Source: Arthrobacter sp. ISL-5
GTDB taxonomy: Bacteria; Actinomycetota; Actinomycetes; Actinomycetales; Micrococcaceae
Length of the DNA stretch: 59,068 nt
NCBI RefSeq assembly: GCF_018613835.1
Contig: NZ_JAGGPM010000042.1
Coordinates: forward strand, 1 to 59,068
Direction: 5' to 3'
Made by a program: the position numbers and the translations under genes
The notes under the pieces: generated by a model
What the model saw: the letters and a program-made list of their open reading frames with translations, nothing else
Databases searched by the model: none
What the model was told of the DNA's origin: nothing
In this document: piece after piece, positions 1-8,558 of the stretch
Layout: each line of letters begins with the position of its first letter
How positions within the stretch are numbered: position 1 is the stretch's first letter

Positions 1-18
1 AACATCGGTGGATCAAGG

Positions 19-890
19 CTAAAGCTGGGCCAGAACCTGGGCCGGTTTGTTGGTGGTGATCTCGTGAATACCGAGCCCCTGGCACAAGGCCACGTCGTTC
101 TCGGCATCCACTGTCCACACGCGGAACCTGCGGCCCGAGGCCAGCCAGCGCTGGACGGTGCGGGCTGGCGCACGTAGTCGATGCCCGGCCCGGCCATGCC
201 CACTTCGCAGTCGTTGAGGATCCGCTCACCCTCCAGCTGGGCGGCTTTCATCACGTTGGCCACGGCCCCGCCCGTGAGCGGTCCAAGGCCCAGCTCTTCC
301 CGGATTTCGGCGACGTTGATGTCATCCAGCAGCTGGCAGATGAACTCCCCGGGTACGGTCTTGCGAAGATGCCGCACCGAGTCCGGGCTGAAGCTCATGA
401 AGGTGATCCGGATGTTGGCCAGCCGGGACGTCAAGGGGTCCCAGCCTTCCCTGCGGAGAACCTCCAGCACCCGGTCCTCCAGTTTCAGCTGGTACGGGCT
501 GGGATGTTTCAGTTCGATGGCAAGCCCGATGTCACGCCCGAAGTCCCGGAGTAGGTCGAGCAGGTCGGGCAGCGTCAGGAACTGCTCGGACCGGGCGCCG
601 TACGCCTCGGGAATGCGGACTCCCTTCCACGAGGAGAAGTCCAGCAGGCGCAGTTCGTCGATGGTCCGTTCGGCCACCGGCCCCGTGCCATCGGAGGTGC
701 GGTCCAGGTTGGCATCGTGCAACAGAACCACGTGCTGGTCGCGGGTCAGGTGCACATCACATTCCACGCCGTCGGCTCCGTCGGCCAGGGCCCGGAGATA
801 GGCTGCGCGCGTATGCTCCGCAAAGTCCGCGCTGGCGCCCCGGTGGGCATAGACCAGGGGGCGGGCCGGGGCTGCATCCTCGATCGTCAT
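19..890 (-). pseudogene. Glycerophosphodiester phosphodiesterase, broken by one frameshift
   Basis: The frame from the ATG at 890 gives a GDPD-family start: YAHRGAS, then the metal/catalytic stretch GVECDVHLTRDQ and LLHDANLDRT, and later IELKHPSP. This family hydrolyses glycerophosphodiesters to sn-glycerol 3-phosphate and an alcohol. Near 160-170 the homology moves into another frame: GIDYVR is read in the start frame, but the conserved C-terminal part (VQRWLASGRRFRVWTVDAEN, ending AQVLAQL and a TAG at 19-21) is one frame over. The start frame itself has no stop before the window edge. A single-base loss near 165-170 would explain it. Without the shift the protein would be about 290 residues, normal for bacterial GDPDs, which suggests either a very recent lesion or a sequence error. 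No signal peptide is visible, so the enzyme would be cytoplasmic. It lies divergent to the DUF445 gene across 50 bp. Confidence 0.8.
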
Positions 891-940
891 GCTGACACGT
901 TAGCGGACAGCCGCTACGGAAGCGGGACTAGGCTGGGCAC

Positions 941-2293
941 ATGCAGGTGAACTCTGAGCCAACCACCCAGCCCGAAGCGCCTCCCGCAGCACCGCGGGCA
1001 CCCTCCCGCCCGGCGCAGGTCCGTCCCGCCGTCGCGAAACGGCAGCTCAGCGCCGGCGACGCCGAAAAGGCGGCTGCCCTCCGGAGAATGAAGCTCCTGG
1101 CGCTCAGCCTGCTCATCGCCATGGCCGTTGTGTTCATCTTCGCCTTCGCCCTGCAGAAGCAGTACCCCTGGCTGGAATACGTCCGGGCCGCGGCCGAAGG
1201 CGGGATGGTGGGCGCCTTGGCCGACTGGTTCGCGGTGACGGCCCTGTTCAAGTACCCCATGGGCCTGAAAATCCCGCACACCGCCATCATTCCGCGCCGC
1301 AAGGACCAGATCGGCGCGTCGCTTGGAGAGTTCGTGGAGACCAACTTCCTCTCGGAGCAGGTGGTCCAAGAGAAGCTGGCCAGCCTGAACATTTCCGGCA
1401 GGGCTGGCCAGTGGCTGTCCGGTCCGGGCGGCGCCGAGCGGGTGGCCAAGGAAGGTGCCGCGGTCATCCGCGGCGCGTTCAAAGTGTTGAACGACGACGA
1501 CGTCCAGGCAGTAATCGAGGGCATGGTCCGGAAGCATCTGCTCGCGCCGCCGTGGGGGCCGCCGGTGGGCAGGATGGCAGAGCGGATCTTCGCCGAGGGG
1601 CACCACCACACGCTCATTGACCTGCTGGTGGACCGCGCCGCGGACTGGGTGGCGGCCAACCACGAAACCGTCAACCGGCTGGTAACGGACCGCTCACCGC
1701 AGTGGGTTCCCAGCTTCGTGGACGGCCTCGTGGGAGACAAGGTCTACCTCGAGCTGCTGAAGTTCGCCCGCGCGGTCCAGACGGACCCCCAGCACCAGGT
1801 CCGCCTGCACATCGACAAATACCTCACCGACCTGGCCCAGGACCTGCAGCACGATCCGGCCATGATCGCCCGCGCGGAAGGCATCAAGGCCCAGGTCCTC
1901 GGCGACCCGGAGGTCCGCGAACTGGCCTCCCGGACCTGGGCGACCATCAAGAACGCGCTGCTCACCGCCGTCGACGATCCGGACAGCGAGCTGACCGTGA
2001 AATTCAAGGCCGCCGTCCGCGACTTCGGCGCGCGGCTGGTCAACGACGACGAACTGGCCGGCAAGGTCAATGCGTGGATCGGCGATGCCGCCGGCTACCT
2101 GGTCCGCACGTACCGGTCCGACATCGCCGCGGTGATCACGGACACCGTGGCGCGCTGGGATGCCGAGGAGACGTCGCAGAAGATCGAGCTCCAGGTGGGC
2201 AAGGACCTGCAGTTCATCCGGATCAACGGCACGGTGGTGGGGTCGCTGGCCGGGCTCGCGATCTTCACGGTGGCGCATCTGACGTTCGGCTAG
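941..2293 (+). CDS. DUF445 family membrane protein
   Basis: 450 residues. A Pro/Ala-rich N-terminal tail (about 1-45) precedes one hydrophobic segment near 50-70 (LLALSLLIAMAVVFIFAFAL). It is followed by the DUF445 signature (AAAEGGMVGALADWFAVTALFKYPMG, read as two adjacent pieces) and long amphipathic helices, and the protein ends with a second membrane segment (VVGSLAGLAIFTVAHLTF). This is the layout of the YheB/YjiN-like DUF445 proteins: a large soluble helical part anchored at both ends. Function in the family is not settled. The ATG at 941 is the first in frame; no strong ribosome site precedes it. Single gene, divergent from the phosphodiesterase. Family call is firm, role unknown. Confidence 0.85.
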   Translation: MQVNSEPTTQPEAPPAAPRAPSRPAQVRPAVAKRQLSAGDAEKAAALRRMKLLALSLLIAMAVVFIFAFALQKQYPWLEYVRAAAEGGMVGALADWFAVTALFKYPMGLKIPHTAIIPRRKDQIGASLGEFVETNFLSEQVVQEKLASLNISGRAGQWLSGPGGAERVAKEGAAVIRGAFKVLNDDDVQAVIEGMVRKHLLAPPWGPPVGRMAERIFAEGHHHTLIDLLVDRAADWVAANHETVNRLVTDRSPQWVPSFVDGLVGDKVYLELLKFARAVQTDPQHQVRLHIDKYLTDLAQDLQHDPAMIARAEGIKAQVLGDPEVRELASRTWATIKNALLTAVDDPDSELTVKFKAAVRDFGARLVNDDELAGKVNAWIGDAAGYLVRTYRSDIAAVITDTVARWDAEETSQKIELQVGKDLQFIRINGTVVGSLAGLAIFTVAHLTFG

Positions 2294-2440
2294 GAACGCT
2301 CCGGCGGAATGCCCTTGACAGGGCGGACCGCCAGGGCCACGTTGGTGTCTACAACGCCGCCTGGTCTCCCGCCGGACCGTCTCGCGAGGACACGATCCGG
2401 CACCGCGGCATTGGTTCCGCAGCGTTCGGAATGAGGTGCC

Positions 2441-4675
2441 ATGAGCCGCAATCCTTGTCCCACCACTGACGAACCAACGGCGTTCCGCCGCAACCGGCGG
2501 AGATCCGCGGCCCGGAAAACGGGCCGGCTGTTGTGCCTCCTGTTGCTGTCCGCGGCATTTTCTGCCCAGTTCCTCCCGGCGGCCGGCGCCGGTTCCGATC
2601 CCGACGGCGGCTACCGGCCCGGCAGTCCCGGCCTGGGTGATCCGTACTATCCGCTGGACGGCAACGGCGGTTACGACGTAGGGCATTACCTGCTGGACCT
2701 CAGCTACGACCCCGCAACGAACGTCCTGGCCGGTTCCGCCACGATCAGCGCAGAGGCAACGCAGAACCTTTCCGCTTTCAACCTGGATCTTGACGGCCTC
2801 ACGGTCCGCTCCGTCAAGGTTGACGGCGAGGCCGCCGCATTCACCCGCAGGGGCACGGAGCTCACGGTGACGCCGCGCAAGGGCCTCAAGGACGGACGGG
2901 AATTCGAGGCCGTTGTGGCGTACGACGGCGTGCCGAAGACGCTCACCGCCCAGTTCGGCACGTCCGGGTTCTTCCACACCGACGACGGCTCACTGGTGAT
3001 CGGGCAGCCCCATGTGGCCGCAACGTGGTTTCCCGCCAACGACCACCCGCTGGACAAGGCCTCCTTCACGTTCCGGATCACCGTTCCGCAGGGGCTGCAG
3101 GCAGTGGCAAACGGAGTGCTCAGCGAACAGGAATCGGAGCCGGAGTCCGTGCAGGGCCGGGGACACAGCACGGCAACCTGGGTCTGGCACGCGGAAGAGC
3201 CGATGGCCACCTACCTTGCCACCGCGAGCGTCGGCCAGTTCCGGCTCAACGCCTACCGGAACGGCCGGATCAGCTACGTGGATGCCATCGATCCCGGCCT
3301 CTTCACGCCGGTGGTGACGCCGCGGACCGGCGCGAACTTCGCATGGTCGCACGCCGGCACGGGTTCATACACGCGCCTGACCAGGACCATCCGCGTTCCC
3401 CAGGCCGGGGCCCGGCTCTCCTTCTGGCTCACGCGGAACATCGAGGCGGGGCGCGACTTCGCGTTCGTGGAAGCGCGCACAGCGGGGGCCGCCGACTGGA
3501 CCACGCTGCCGGATGCCAACGGCCACACGTCCGCCGATACGGGCCGGTCCTGCACCGGTTTGCTGGCGCTCCACCCGTTCCTGAAGCACTATCAAACGCC
3601 CGGCGCCAAAGGCGTATGTGCGCCCACAGGCAGCTCGGGTAAATGGTGGGCCGCCACGGGGCAGGGCACCGGTTGGGAGCCGTGGGCCGTCAACCTTGCC
3701 GGCTTCGCGGCGAAAACCGTGGAAGTCTCGCTCACCTATGTCAGCGATGACGCCATCCCCTTCGACGGCGTGTCCGTGGATGACATCACCGTCTCGACGG
3801 GGCAAGGCTCCACGTCCTTCGAAGACGACGGCAACACGATGGACGGCTGGACCGCCTCGGGACCGCCTGCCGGCAGTCCTCCCGGCGCAAGCGGCTGGAG
3901 CGCCGGAACGCAGGGTCCGCCGTCGCTCGGCGACAAGGTCCAGGCGTCCTTCAAAAGGCAGCCGGAGATCATCAGGTTCCTGGCCGGGTTCCTCGGTCCG
4001 TACCCGTTCAAGGCCGCCGGAGGCATCGTGGATGACGTGAGGAACCTCGGTTTTGCCCTGGAGAACCAGACCAGGCCCATCTATTCCAGGCTCTTCTTCG
4101 CCACGCCGAAGGGCGGCGACTCGGTGGTGGTCCACGAGCTGGCACACCAGTGGGTGGGCGATGACCTGTCAGTGAAGGAGTGGCGGGACATCTGGCTCAA
4201 TGAAGGATTCGCCACCTACGCGGAGTGGCTGTGGAGCGAACAGGAAGGACGGGAAACCCCGCAGCAGCTGTTCGACTTCTATGCCGCCGCGATACCCGCG
4301 GAAGCACCGTTCTGGTCCGTCAGGATCGGCGATCCCGGAACGGCGGCCCTGCTCGACTTTGCCGTCTACGCGCGCGGTGCCATGACGCTGCACGCGCTTC
4401 GCACCCGGGTGGGCGACGAGGTGTTCTTCGGCATCCTCAAGGAGTGGACGGACTCCCACGCCGGCGGCAACGTTGCCAGCGCTGACTTCATGGAACTGGC
4501 CGAGGAGCTTTCCGGCCAGGACCTGGCGGGCTTCTTCAACACCTGGCTTTTCACGGCGTCCAAGCCCGCAGGACTGGACGCCGTTGCTCGAAGGTCCGCG
4601 TCCCTGGCCATGGATCCGCCGGAGACTGCACGGTTCCTGGAACAGCGGGTCCAGGCCGGCCTCAGGCCCCGATAG
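2441..4675 (+). CDS. Secreted M1-family zinc metallopeptidase with an inserted MAM/immune-inhibitor-A-like region
   Basis: 744 residues. An export signal is visible: a basic N-terminus, a hydrophobic core (LLCLLLLSAAFSAQFLPA) and an AGA cleavage region near residue 50. Residues about 65-285 form the N-terminal beta saddle of M1 aminopeptidases. The catalytic part shows the substrate-binding motif in variant form (GFALENQ for GAMEN) and HELAH with a downstream NEGF, giving zinc ligands His565, His569 and Glu588 and base Glu566. Between them, residues about 287-492 are not M1 sequence: they contain adhesive beta-sandwich-like text (TLPDANGHTS, VSVDDITVSTG, FEDDGNTMDGW) resembling the regions attached to immune-inhibitor-A M6 peptidases. 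The C-terminal helical domain of large M1 enzymes is absent, as in short bacterial forms. Probably an extracellular peptidase. It converges with pxpC, overlapping it by 14 bp. Confidence 0.85.
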   Translation: MSRNPCPTTDEPTAFRRNRRRSAARKTGRLLCLLLLSAAFSAQFLPAAGAGSDPDGGYRPGSPGLGDPYYPLDGNGGYDVGHYLLDLSYDPATNVLAGSATISAEATQNLSAFNLDLDGLTVRSVKVDGEAAAFTRRGTELTVTPRKGLKDGREFEAVVAYDGVPKTLTAQFGTSGFFHTDDGSLVIGQPHVAATWFPANDHPLDKASFTFRITVPQGLQAVANGVLSEQESEPESVQGRGHSTATWVWHAEEPMATYLATASVGQFRLNAYRNGRISYVDAIDPGLFTPVVTPRTGANFAWSHAGTGSYTRLTRTIRVPQAGARLSFWLTRNIEAGRDFAFVEARTAGAADWTTLPDANGHTSADTGRSCTGLLALHPFLKHYQTPGAKGVCAPTGSSGKWWAATGQGTGWEPWAVNLAGFAAKTVEVSLTYVSDDAIPFDGVSVDDITVSTGQGSTSFEDDGNTMDGWTASGPPAGSPPGASGWSAGTQGPPSLGDKVQASFKRQPEIIRFLAGFLGPYPFKAAGGIVDDVRNLGFALENQTRPIYSRLFFATPKGGDSVVVHELAHQWVGDDLSVKEWRDIWLNEGFATYAEWLWSEQEGRETPQQLFDFYAAAIPAEAPFWSVRIGDPGTAALLDFAVYARGAMTLHALRTRVGDEVFFGILKEWTDSHAGGNVASADFMELAEELSGQDLAGFFNTWLFTASKPAGLDAVARRSASLAMDPPETARFLEQRVQAGLRPR

Positions 4676-5564
4676 CGCCGAGGAAACGGATCCGCTGGCC
4701 GGGCCGGGCCTGGCCCAGGAGATCCAGGTCAGCCCGCCGCACGACGGCGATGACGGGGTAGCCGCCTGTCACCGGATGGTCTGCCAGGAACACCGTGGGA
4801 AGGCCCGACGGCGGCACTTGCAGCGCGCCGAGCACGGCACCTTCGCTGGGCAGTTCTTCCGTCCGGTTCTGGCGGAGGGGCCTGCCCAGCAGCCGCGCCC
4901 CGATCCGGTTGGATTCCGGCGACATGGTCCAGAACTGGCCGGTGAGCCGGCGGAGGGACCCGTCGTCGAACCAGTCGGCTCTGGGGCCCCGGTCCACCCG
5001 CAGGGTGATGGGACTGTCGGGGTCCGGCGCGCGGCGGAAAACATGGCGGACGACGTCGGGCGCCGGAACGTGCACCGGAGCCGCGGCCGTTACAGCTGCG
5101 CCGTTACCGCGCGTCAGGGCGAGGGTATCCCCCGCCTTCAACGGCGGCGGCCCCTCGCCGGAGAGCAGGTCGGCGCTGCACGAACCCAGAAGTGCCGGGG
5201 CGGCGATGCCGCCGGACACGGCCAGGTAGTAGCGGATTCCGAAAGCCGGCGGACCGAATGCCATAACCGCTCCCGGCGGAACCCGGACGGCCTGGTTGAG
5301 GTCAATGTCGGTGCCGTTGACGGTGACTCTGCCCTCGGCCCCCGTCACGGCGACGCTGGCTCCCGTGACGAACCGCAGGCGGAGTCCGCCCAGCAGCACC
5401 TCGAGTCCCGGCGCTCCGGGCGCGTTGCCCAGCAGTGCATTGGCCAGCATCAGTGATTTTCTGTCCAGCGCACCGGAGGGGCTCAGTCCCAGGTCGGCCG
5501 ACCCCCGCCGGCCCAGATCCTCGATGAGCGTCAGCGGCCCCGGGGCCATCACCACGATGCCCAT
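4662..5564 (-). CDS. pxpC: 5-oxoprolinase subunit PxpC (KipA/biotin-dependent carboxyltransferase type)
   Basis: About 300 residues. With PxpA and PxpB it forms the ATP-dependent 5-oxoprolinase that opens 5-oxo-L-proline (pyroglutamate) to glutamate. The N-terminus (MAPGPLTLIEDLGRRG) and the stretch SPSGALDRKSLMLANALLGN are the family signature; GYPVIAVV near the end is also typical. I chose the ATG at 5564 because it gives the usual start and overlaps the pxpB stop as TGATG, implying translational coupling; a longer in-frame extension upstream lies inside pxpB. It is the last gene of pxpA-pxpB-pxpC and converges on the M1 peptidase gene with a 14-bp overlap. Confidence 0.9.
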   Translation of the reverse strand: MGIVVMAPGPLTLIEDLGRRGSADLGLSPSGALDRKSLMLANALLGNAPGAPGLEVLLGGLRLRFVTGASVAVTGAEGRVTVNGTDIDLNQAVRVPPGAVMAFGPPAFGIRYYLAVSGGIAAPALLGSCSADLLSGEGPPPLKAGDTLALTRGNGAAVTAAAPVHVPAPDVVRHVFRRAPDPDSPITLRVDRGPRADWFDDGSLRRLTGQFWTMSPESNRIGARLLGRPLRQNRTEELPSEGAVLGALQVPPSGLPTVFLADHPVTGGYPVIAVVRRADLDLLGQARPGQRIRFLGAIGA

Positions 5565-6178
5565 CAGACCTCCCGAAACCGCACGGTGTCTCCCGGCCGG
5601 ATCAGCGCAGGTTCGGGCCGGGCCGAGTCCCAAAGCACCGCCGTCGTGGTTCCGATCAGCTGCCAGCCGCCCGGGGAGGACCGCGGATACACGCCGCTGA
5701 ACTCGCCGGCGAGCCCCACGGCACCGGCCGGCACCGCGGTCCGCGGCGTGCTGCGGCGGGGCACGGTCAGCTGATCGCCGTCCGTGACGAGGTAGACGAA
5801 GCCGGGCGCGAATCCCGCGAACGCCGCCGTCCAGTGCGCTCCGGTGTGGCGCCTCACGACGTCGGCCTCGGTGGTCCGGAGAAGTCGCGCAACCTCGGCC
5901 AGGTCCGGGCCTCCGTACGCCACGGGAATTTCCACGCTTCGCCCGGACTCAGCGGCGCTGTGGTCCGGCTCTGCGGCGGACAGCCAGGCCAGGACGTCCG
6001 ACGGCGCCAGCAGGTCGGGGTCGAAGGTCACCAGCACGGTCCGGGCAGCCGGCACGACGTCCACGACGCCCTGCGGGCGGCCCGTCATTCCGGCGCCGAG
6101 GAGACCGCGGTAGAACGCGATGACGGCAGCCAGGTCCGGCAGCTCCACGAGGAAGGCGCTGTCACCATAGGGCACCAT
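5564..6178 (-). CDS. pxpB: 5-oxoprolinase subunit PxpB (KipI type)
   Basis: 204 residues. The start VPYGDSAFLVEL and the later motifs RLLRTTEADVVRRHTGAHW and FAPGFVYLV mark the KipI/allophanate-hydrolase-subunit-1 family; in the pxpBAC context this is the subunit that pairs with PxpC. The ATG at 6178 gives the family N-terminus and lies 10 bp after the pxpA stop; the open frame extends further upstream but only as an antisense-type shadow of pxpA. Its TGA overlaps the pxpC ATG by one base. Confidence 0.9.
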   Translation of the reverse strand: MVPYGDSAFLVELPDLAAVIAFYRGLLGAGMTGRPQGVVDVVPAARTVLVTFDPDLLAPSDVLAWLSAAEPDHSAAESGRSVEIPVAYGGPDLAEVARLLRTTEADVVRRHTGAHWTAAFAGFAPGFVYLVTDGDQLTVPRRSTPRTAVPAGAVGLAGEFSGVYPRSSPGGWQLIGTTTAVLWDSARPEPALIRPGDTVRFREV

Positions 6179-6188
6179 GGCGGGCAGC

Positions 6189-6938
6189 TCAGGCGAAGGG
6201 CTCAAGCTCCACACCAGCTTCTTGAAGGCCCGCCCTGACGGCGGCCGCCATGCCCACGGCCCCGGGCGTATCGCCATGGATGCACAGCGAGTCAGGGTCC
6301 ACCCGCACCACCGAACCGTCCACGGCCACCACCTCGCCCTTGAGCGCGAGGCGGACGGCCCGTTCCACGATCGGTCCGACGTCGTGCAGCACGGCACCGT
6401 CCTGCGAGCGCGGCACCAGGGTGCCGTCGGGCAGGTAGGCGCGGTCCACAAACGCCTCGCGGAACACAGGGTGGCCCGCGTCCTGGGCGTGCTTCAGCAG
6501 CTCCGAGCCCGGCAGGCCCAGGACCGGCAGGCCCGGATCGTACGCGTGGATGGCGGCCACGATTGCCGAGGCCTGTTCGGCGTCGTGGAACGCCCGGTTG
6601 TACAGGGCGCCGTGCGGCTTGACGTAGTCCACGGATGCGCCCACGGCATGTGCCACTCCGTCGAGCGCGCCCAGCTGATATAGGACATCGCCGAACAGCT
6701 CGTCAAAGGACATGTCCAGGGAGCGCCGTCCGAATCCCGCGAGGTCACGGTAGCCGACGTGCGCACCGACCGTGACGTCCAGTTCGAAGGCGGCACGGCA
6801 GCTGTCCAGCATGGTGACCGGGTCCCCGGCGTGGAAACCGCACGCCACGTTGGCGCTGGTGACGAGCTGGAACATCGCGGCGTCATCGCCCATGGTCCAC
6901 GAGCCGAAGGACTCGCCCAGATCAGCGTTCAGATCCAC
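6189..6938 (-). CDS. pxpA: 5-oxoprolinase subunit PxpA (LamB/YcsF family)
   Basis: 249 residues, the normal length. Family motifs are complete: MDLNADLGESFG at the start, TSANVACGFHAGDP near residue 27, VGAHVGYRDL near 57 and VKPHGALYN near 105. PxpA is the subunit required with PxpBC to cleave 5-oxoproline, a by-product of glutamine cyclisation and peptide turnover. It is the first of three pxp genes and its start overlaps the end of the upstream EcsC-like gene by 17 bp, so the four genes are probably one transcript. Confidence 0.93.
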   Translation of the reverse strand: MDLNADLGESFGSWTMGDDAAMFQLVTSANVACGFHAGDPVTMLDSCRAAFELDVTVGAHVGYRDLAGFGRRSLDMSFDELFGDVLYQLGALDGVAHAVGASVDYVKPHGALYNRAFHDAEQASAIVAAIHAYDPGLPVLGLPGSELLKHAQDAGHPVFREAFVDRAYLPDGTLVPRSQDGAVLHDVGPIVERAVRLALKGEVVAVDGSVVRVDPDSLCIHGDTPGAVGMAAAVRAGLQEAGVELEPFA

Positions 6939-7758
6939 CGTTGCCGCCTTCCGGCGCCCGGTTCAGCGGCGCGCCTGCTGTTGATTCTGCTGATGTTTCC
7001 GCCGTTGCCTTCAGTTCCCCGGGAATGGTGTCCGGCAGCGGGCCGAACGCCTCCTTGGCATTGGCCACGACCGCACGGCCCATCATGAGGTTGCCGGCGC
7101 CGCCCACCACGGCGCCGATGCCGAACGGCAGCGCCCGCCCGAACAGGGCCGTGCCCTGCCGCTTCAGCAGGCTCCGCAGGAAGACTTTCTGGACGTGCTC
7201 GCGAATGGAGCCGAATCCCGACGAGGGCATTTTGCGGGCCAGGACATTTCCCCAGGCCTGGGTGGCGCCCTTCCCCTTCCCCAGGGCCTGCCCGCTCAGC
7301 GACCCGAGCAGCGCGGTCCCCTCTTCACCCAGCATCACGGCCATGACCATGGTGCTGGCTTTGTCCGGATCCGTCATCCGGATGCCGTGAAGCTCGGCCA
7401 GCGACGTTGCGTAGAGCGCCGTCGCTTCGAGGAAGGCCACGGTGGCTGCGGCGGAGAGGCCGAGCGAGGCGATGGTTCCGACCCCCGGGACCACAGCTGT
7501 GGCGCCCACCAGGGCGCCGCCGCCCGTGACGGCGGCGAGGTAGTCTCGTTCCATCCTGTCCGCCAGCTGGGCGGCGGAAGCTCGCGGGAAGCGCCGCTGG
7601 AGACGGCGGATGTACGCCAGTACGAGCGGCCGCTGGATATCTACCGCGCGCAGCAGCAGATTGTGGACCCCTGGTTTGGGGTTGCCGTGGGCATCGAACA
7701 CCGCATTGTGTGCTGTTTCCTGCGCGATTCTCACCGCCGGATTGCGTCGCCTGGCCAT
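6922..7758 (-). CDS. EcsC-like membrane-associated protein
   Basis: About 278 residues. Two features resemble the EcsC family: a glycine-rich hydrophobic stretch (TAVVPGVGTIASLGLSAAAT) followed by a helix and LHGIRMTDPDKA, and a C-terminal RALPFGIGAVVGGAGNLMMG block. EcsC proteins are linked to ABC exporters and proteolysis in Bacillus, but their mechanism is unclear and no ABC transporter is nearby here. The C-terminus is Pro/Glu/Gly-rich and probably disordered. Start choice: the ATG at 7758 is preceded by AGAGGT at a 5-nt spacing; a GTG at 7764 overlaps that ribosome site. It overlaps pxpA by 17 bp, suggesting shared expression with 5-oxoprolinase, but no functional link is known. Confidence 0.6.
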   Translation of the reverse strand: MARRRNPAVRIAQETAHNAVFDAHGNPKPGVHNLLLRAVDIQRPLVLAYIRRLQRRFPRASAAQLADRMERDYLAAVTGGGALVGATAVVPGVGTIASLGLSAAATVAFLEATALYATSLAELHGIRMTDPDKASTMVMAVMLGEEGTALLGSLSGQALGKGKGATQAWGNVLARKMPSSGFGSIREHVQKVFLRSLLKRQGTALFGRALPFGIGAVVGGAGNLMMGRAVVANAKEAFGPLPDTIPGELKATAETSAESTAGAPLNRAPEGGNGGSER

Positions 7759-7764
7759 CGTCAC

Positions 7765-7905
7765 CTCTACCTCGATACAGCTACGTCGATACGGCCAACA
7801 GCCGGTTGCTGTCGTCCAGCCTTAACACTAGGCCACGCCCCTGACGCGATGGCCAGGGAGCAGGCCACGGGGGTGGGCCACGGCAGCAGGCCACGGGGGC
7901 AGCGG
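7765..7905. other. Intergenic region with GGCCAC repeats
   Basis: This 141-bp gap holds several GGCCAC words and a 14-bp direct repeat, GCAGGCCACGGGGG, at about 7860-7873 and 7886-7899. It must also contain the promoter for the EcsC-like/pxp operon read leftward. No gene is seen. Confidence 0.4.
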
Positions 7906-8496
7906 CTAGATCACCCAGGACTCGGCCACGGCCATGTACGCGGAGGAGGACGGTCCGCGCGGCCCCGGATACACCGTGGGAGACCCCGGCCACTCCACCC
8001 CGAATTCGGACAGCCGGCCCGTGCTGCATGGCAGGTAGACATTGCTCAGCACGGCGCTGGCGGGCCCGAGCTGGAAGTCGGGCGCGGAAAACTGCCGCCG
8101 GTCCAGCACCCCGGAGATCTCGAGCGACGCGCGGCGCCCGGTGGCGGTGAATCCGCGCTCAAGGTCCAGTTTGACGTCGAAGGCGTCGTCGGTGTGGCTG
8201 ATGGCGCTCAGAGGAAAGCGCGCGGCTTCCGGGAAGAAGCGGGTCAGTTCGGAGGCAAGGGTTGCGGCGAAGAACTCGTTGGAGCCGTAACTGCGCCAGC
8301 CTTGGAGCGTGGCCACGAGCAAGGCCGTCCCGGTCCCCCACTTGGACCAGTCTGCCATCCAGAACGATGCGAAGCAGCTGGCCGGCTCGCCGGGAACGTG
8401 CGCTCCTTTCCGGTCCACCGGGTGCAGGGCAAGGCCGCAATTGGCACCGATCAGCGCTACGCTGCGCCGCCGCGGTACGGCGGGTATGTTCCCCAT
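7906..8496 (-). CDS. Hypothetical protein, 196 residues
   Basis: An open frame with normal codon use and no recognised family. The protein is soluble, mixed alpha/beta in composition, with three Cys and a Trp-containing segment (FWMADWSKWGTGTALLVATLQGW) near residue 45. The C-terminus is rich in Gly, Pro and Ser. The ATG at 8496 lacks a clear ribosome site, so the true start could be an internal GTG. It is divergent from the MFS gene (62 bp apart). Reality as a gene is supported by the absence of a better frame over the interval. Confidence 0.55.
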   Translation of the reverse strand: MGNIPAVPRRRSVALIGANCGLALHPVDRKGAHVPGEPASCFASFWMADWSKWGTGTALLVATLQGWRSYGSNEFFAATLASELTRFFPEAARFPLSAISHTDDAFDVKLDLERGFTATGRRASLEISGVLDRRQFSAPDFQLGPASAVLSNVYLPCSTGRLSEFGVEWPGSPTVYPGPRGPSSSAYMAVAESWVI

Positions 8497-8558
8497 GCCA
8501 ACGAGCCTATCCCGGCCCGCACGTTCCCCCGGGTACAGGCTCGGCTTAAGATTGCCGT

